This document shows positions 63,763-64,000 of a stretch of DNA of 64,000 bases, one piece after another. The stretch's first letter is position 1; each line of letters begins with the position of its first letter. The stretch is from Winogradskyella pacifica. GTDB lineage: Bacteria > Bacteroidota > Bacteroidia > Flavobacteriales > Flavobacteriaceae. The notes beneath the pieces are model-generated. The model was not told the origin of the DNA. It searched no databases and saw only the letters and a program-made list of their open reading frames with translations. The position numbers and the translations under genes are program-made. The DNA lies in contig NZ_JABFDI010000002.1 in NCBI RefSeq assembly GCF_013403915.1, positions 1-64,000 of the forward strand, in the 5' to 3' direction.

Positions 63763-64000
63763 ACCTTAGAGCTAAGGGATTTAAAAAACACATATCCAAA
63801 GCCAATAAATAGCATTAAGTGAAAAGGAAATAATCCGAAGTCACCACCTTGGTCTCCAACCACAAAAGCACTATACATGCCAAAAGCAAAATAAAGCATT
63901 AAAATACCTTCTATAATCACGTGAGGTGACACCTTTTTTATGATGTATTTATTGCCTTTCCAAGAATCTCTAATGGTACTGATATTGAATTTAGGTGTTC
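63759..64000 (-). CDS. Membrane protein, partial (runs past the window end)
   Basis: The last 79 codons of a minus-strand gene whose start lies beyond 64000. The visible part reads TPKFNISTIRDSWKGNKYII, then two membrane segments (around HVIIEGILMLYFAFGMYSAF and LFPFHLMLFIGFGYVFF) and ends KSLSSKV. It overlaps the glycosyltransferase start by 4 bases. No family recognised from this fragment. Confidence 0.7.
   Translation of the reverse strand, partial: TPKFNISTIRDSWKGNKYIIKKVSPHVIIEGILMLYFAFGMYSAFVVGDQGGDFGLFPFHLMLFIGFGYVFFKSLSSKV

Overview
The window is AT-rich and gene-dense, and it reads as the chromosome of a marine-type member of the Flavobacteriaceae (Bacteroidota). The evidence is a SusC/SusD/SusE outer-membrane uptake system, a type IX secretion sorting tail on the secreted amylase, many short SPII lipoproteins (often Cys-Lys after cleavage), promoter elements of the Bacteroidota TAnnTTTG type, little Shine-Dalgarno sequence, and the mevalonate/UbiA and speA-speB-DHS gene orders. 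No rRNA, tRNA, CRISPR array, transposase or phage gene was seen.

Layout. (1) 1-11.4 kb: a small orphan ORF, then a leftward three-gene operon (HD phosphohydrolase fused to a Pycsar-type membrane domain; a GAF-like protein; a calcineurin-like phosphoesterase fused to a kinase-like region and an outer-membrane barrel), an exported M20 peptidase and a lone MFS exporter. (2) 11.5-37.9 kb: a large alpha-glucan (starch/maltodextrin) utilisation locus. The leftward arm is susC-susD-susE plus a T9SS-secreted GH13 amylase. The rightward arm is a LacI regulator, an SLC45/GPH-type sugar transporter, beta-phosphoglucomutase, GH65 phosphorylase, GH13, an esterase-like lipoprotein, GH31, two more GH13 and GH97. 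A perfect 16-bp LacI-type palindrome lies upstream of susC, and palindromic repeats punctuate the rightward arm. (3) 38.1-44.1 kb: a closely packed redox/thiol gene set: SelO, flavodoxin-like protein, DUF427, hydrolase-OsmC fusion, EgtB, EgtD. (4) 44.2-49.9 kb: a DUF2254 membrane protein, an exported hypothetical protein, a HI0933-type flavoprotein and a TPR hybrid histidine kinase. (5) 50.1-55.2 kb: DUF1697, diphosphomevalonate decarboxylase, mevalonate kinase, a UbiA prenyltransferase, an RsuA-type pseudouridine synthase and a small lipoprotein. (6) 55.6-60.8 kb: a polyamine operon: a 50-codon leader ORF, arginine decarboxylase, agmatinase, a deoxyhypusine-synthase-like enzyme and a GNAT-nitrilase fusion. 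(7) 61-64 kb: small hypotheticals, a VOC protein, a polytopic glycosyltransferase and a truncated membrane gene at the window edge.

How it works together. In the glucan locus the surface amylase and lipoprotein hydrolases would cut starch, SusCDE would import malto-oligosaccharides, periplasmic GH31/GH97/GH13 enzymes would trim them, the MFS protein would carry maltose inward, and GH65 plus beta-phosphoglucomutase would turn it into glucose and glucose-6-phosphate. In the polyamine operon arginine would become agmatine and then putrescine, with the DHS-like enzyme likely making a longer polyamine.

The points I consider most worth checking are: a SusE-type module inserted inside SusD; a HipA/PI-kinase-like motif pair inside the phosphoesterase-barrel protein next to a Pycsar-type effector; a pseudouridine synthase with Gly at the catalytic Asp position; the redox gene set; the short leader ORF before speA; and a palindromic repeat read through in frame inside mvaD. 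All functions are assigned by recognising motifs by eye; no database search was run.
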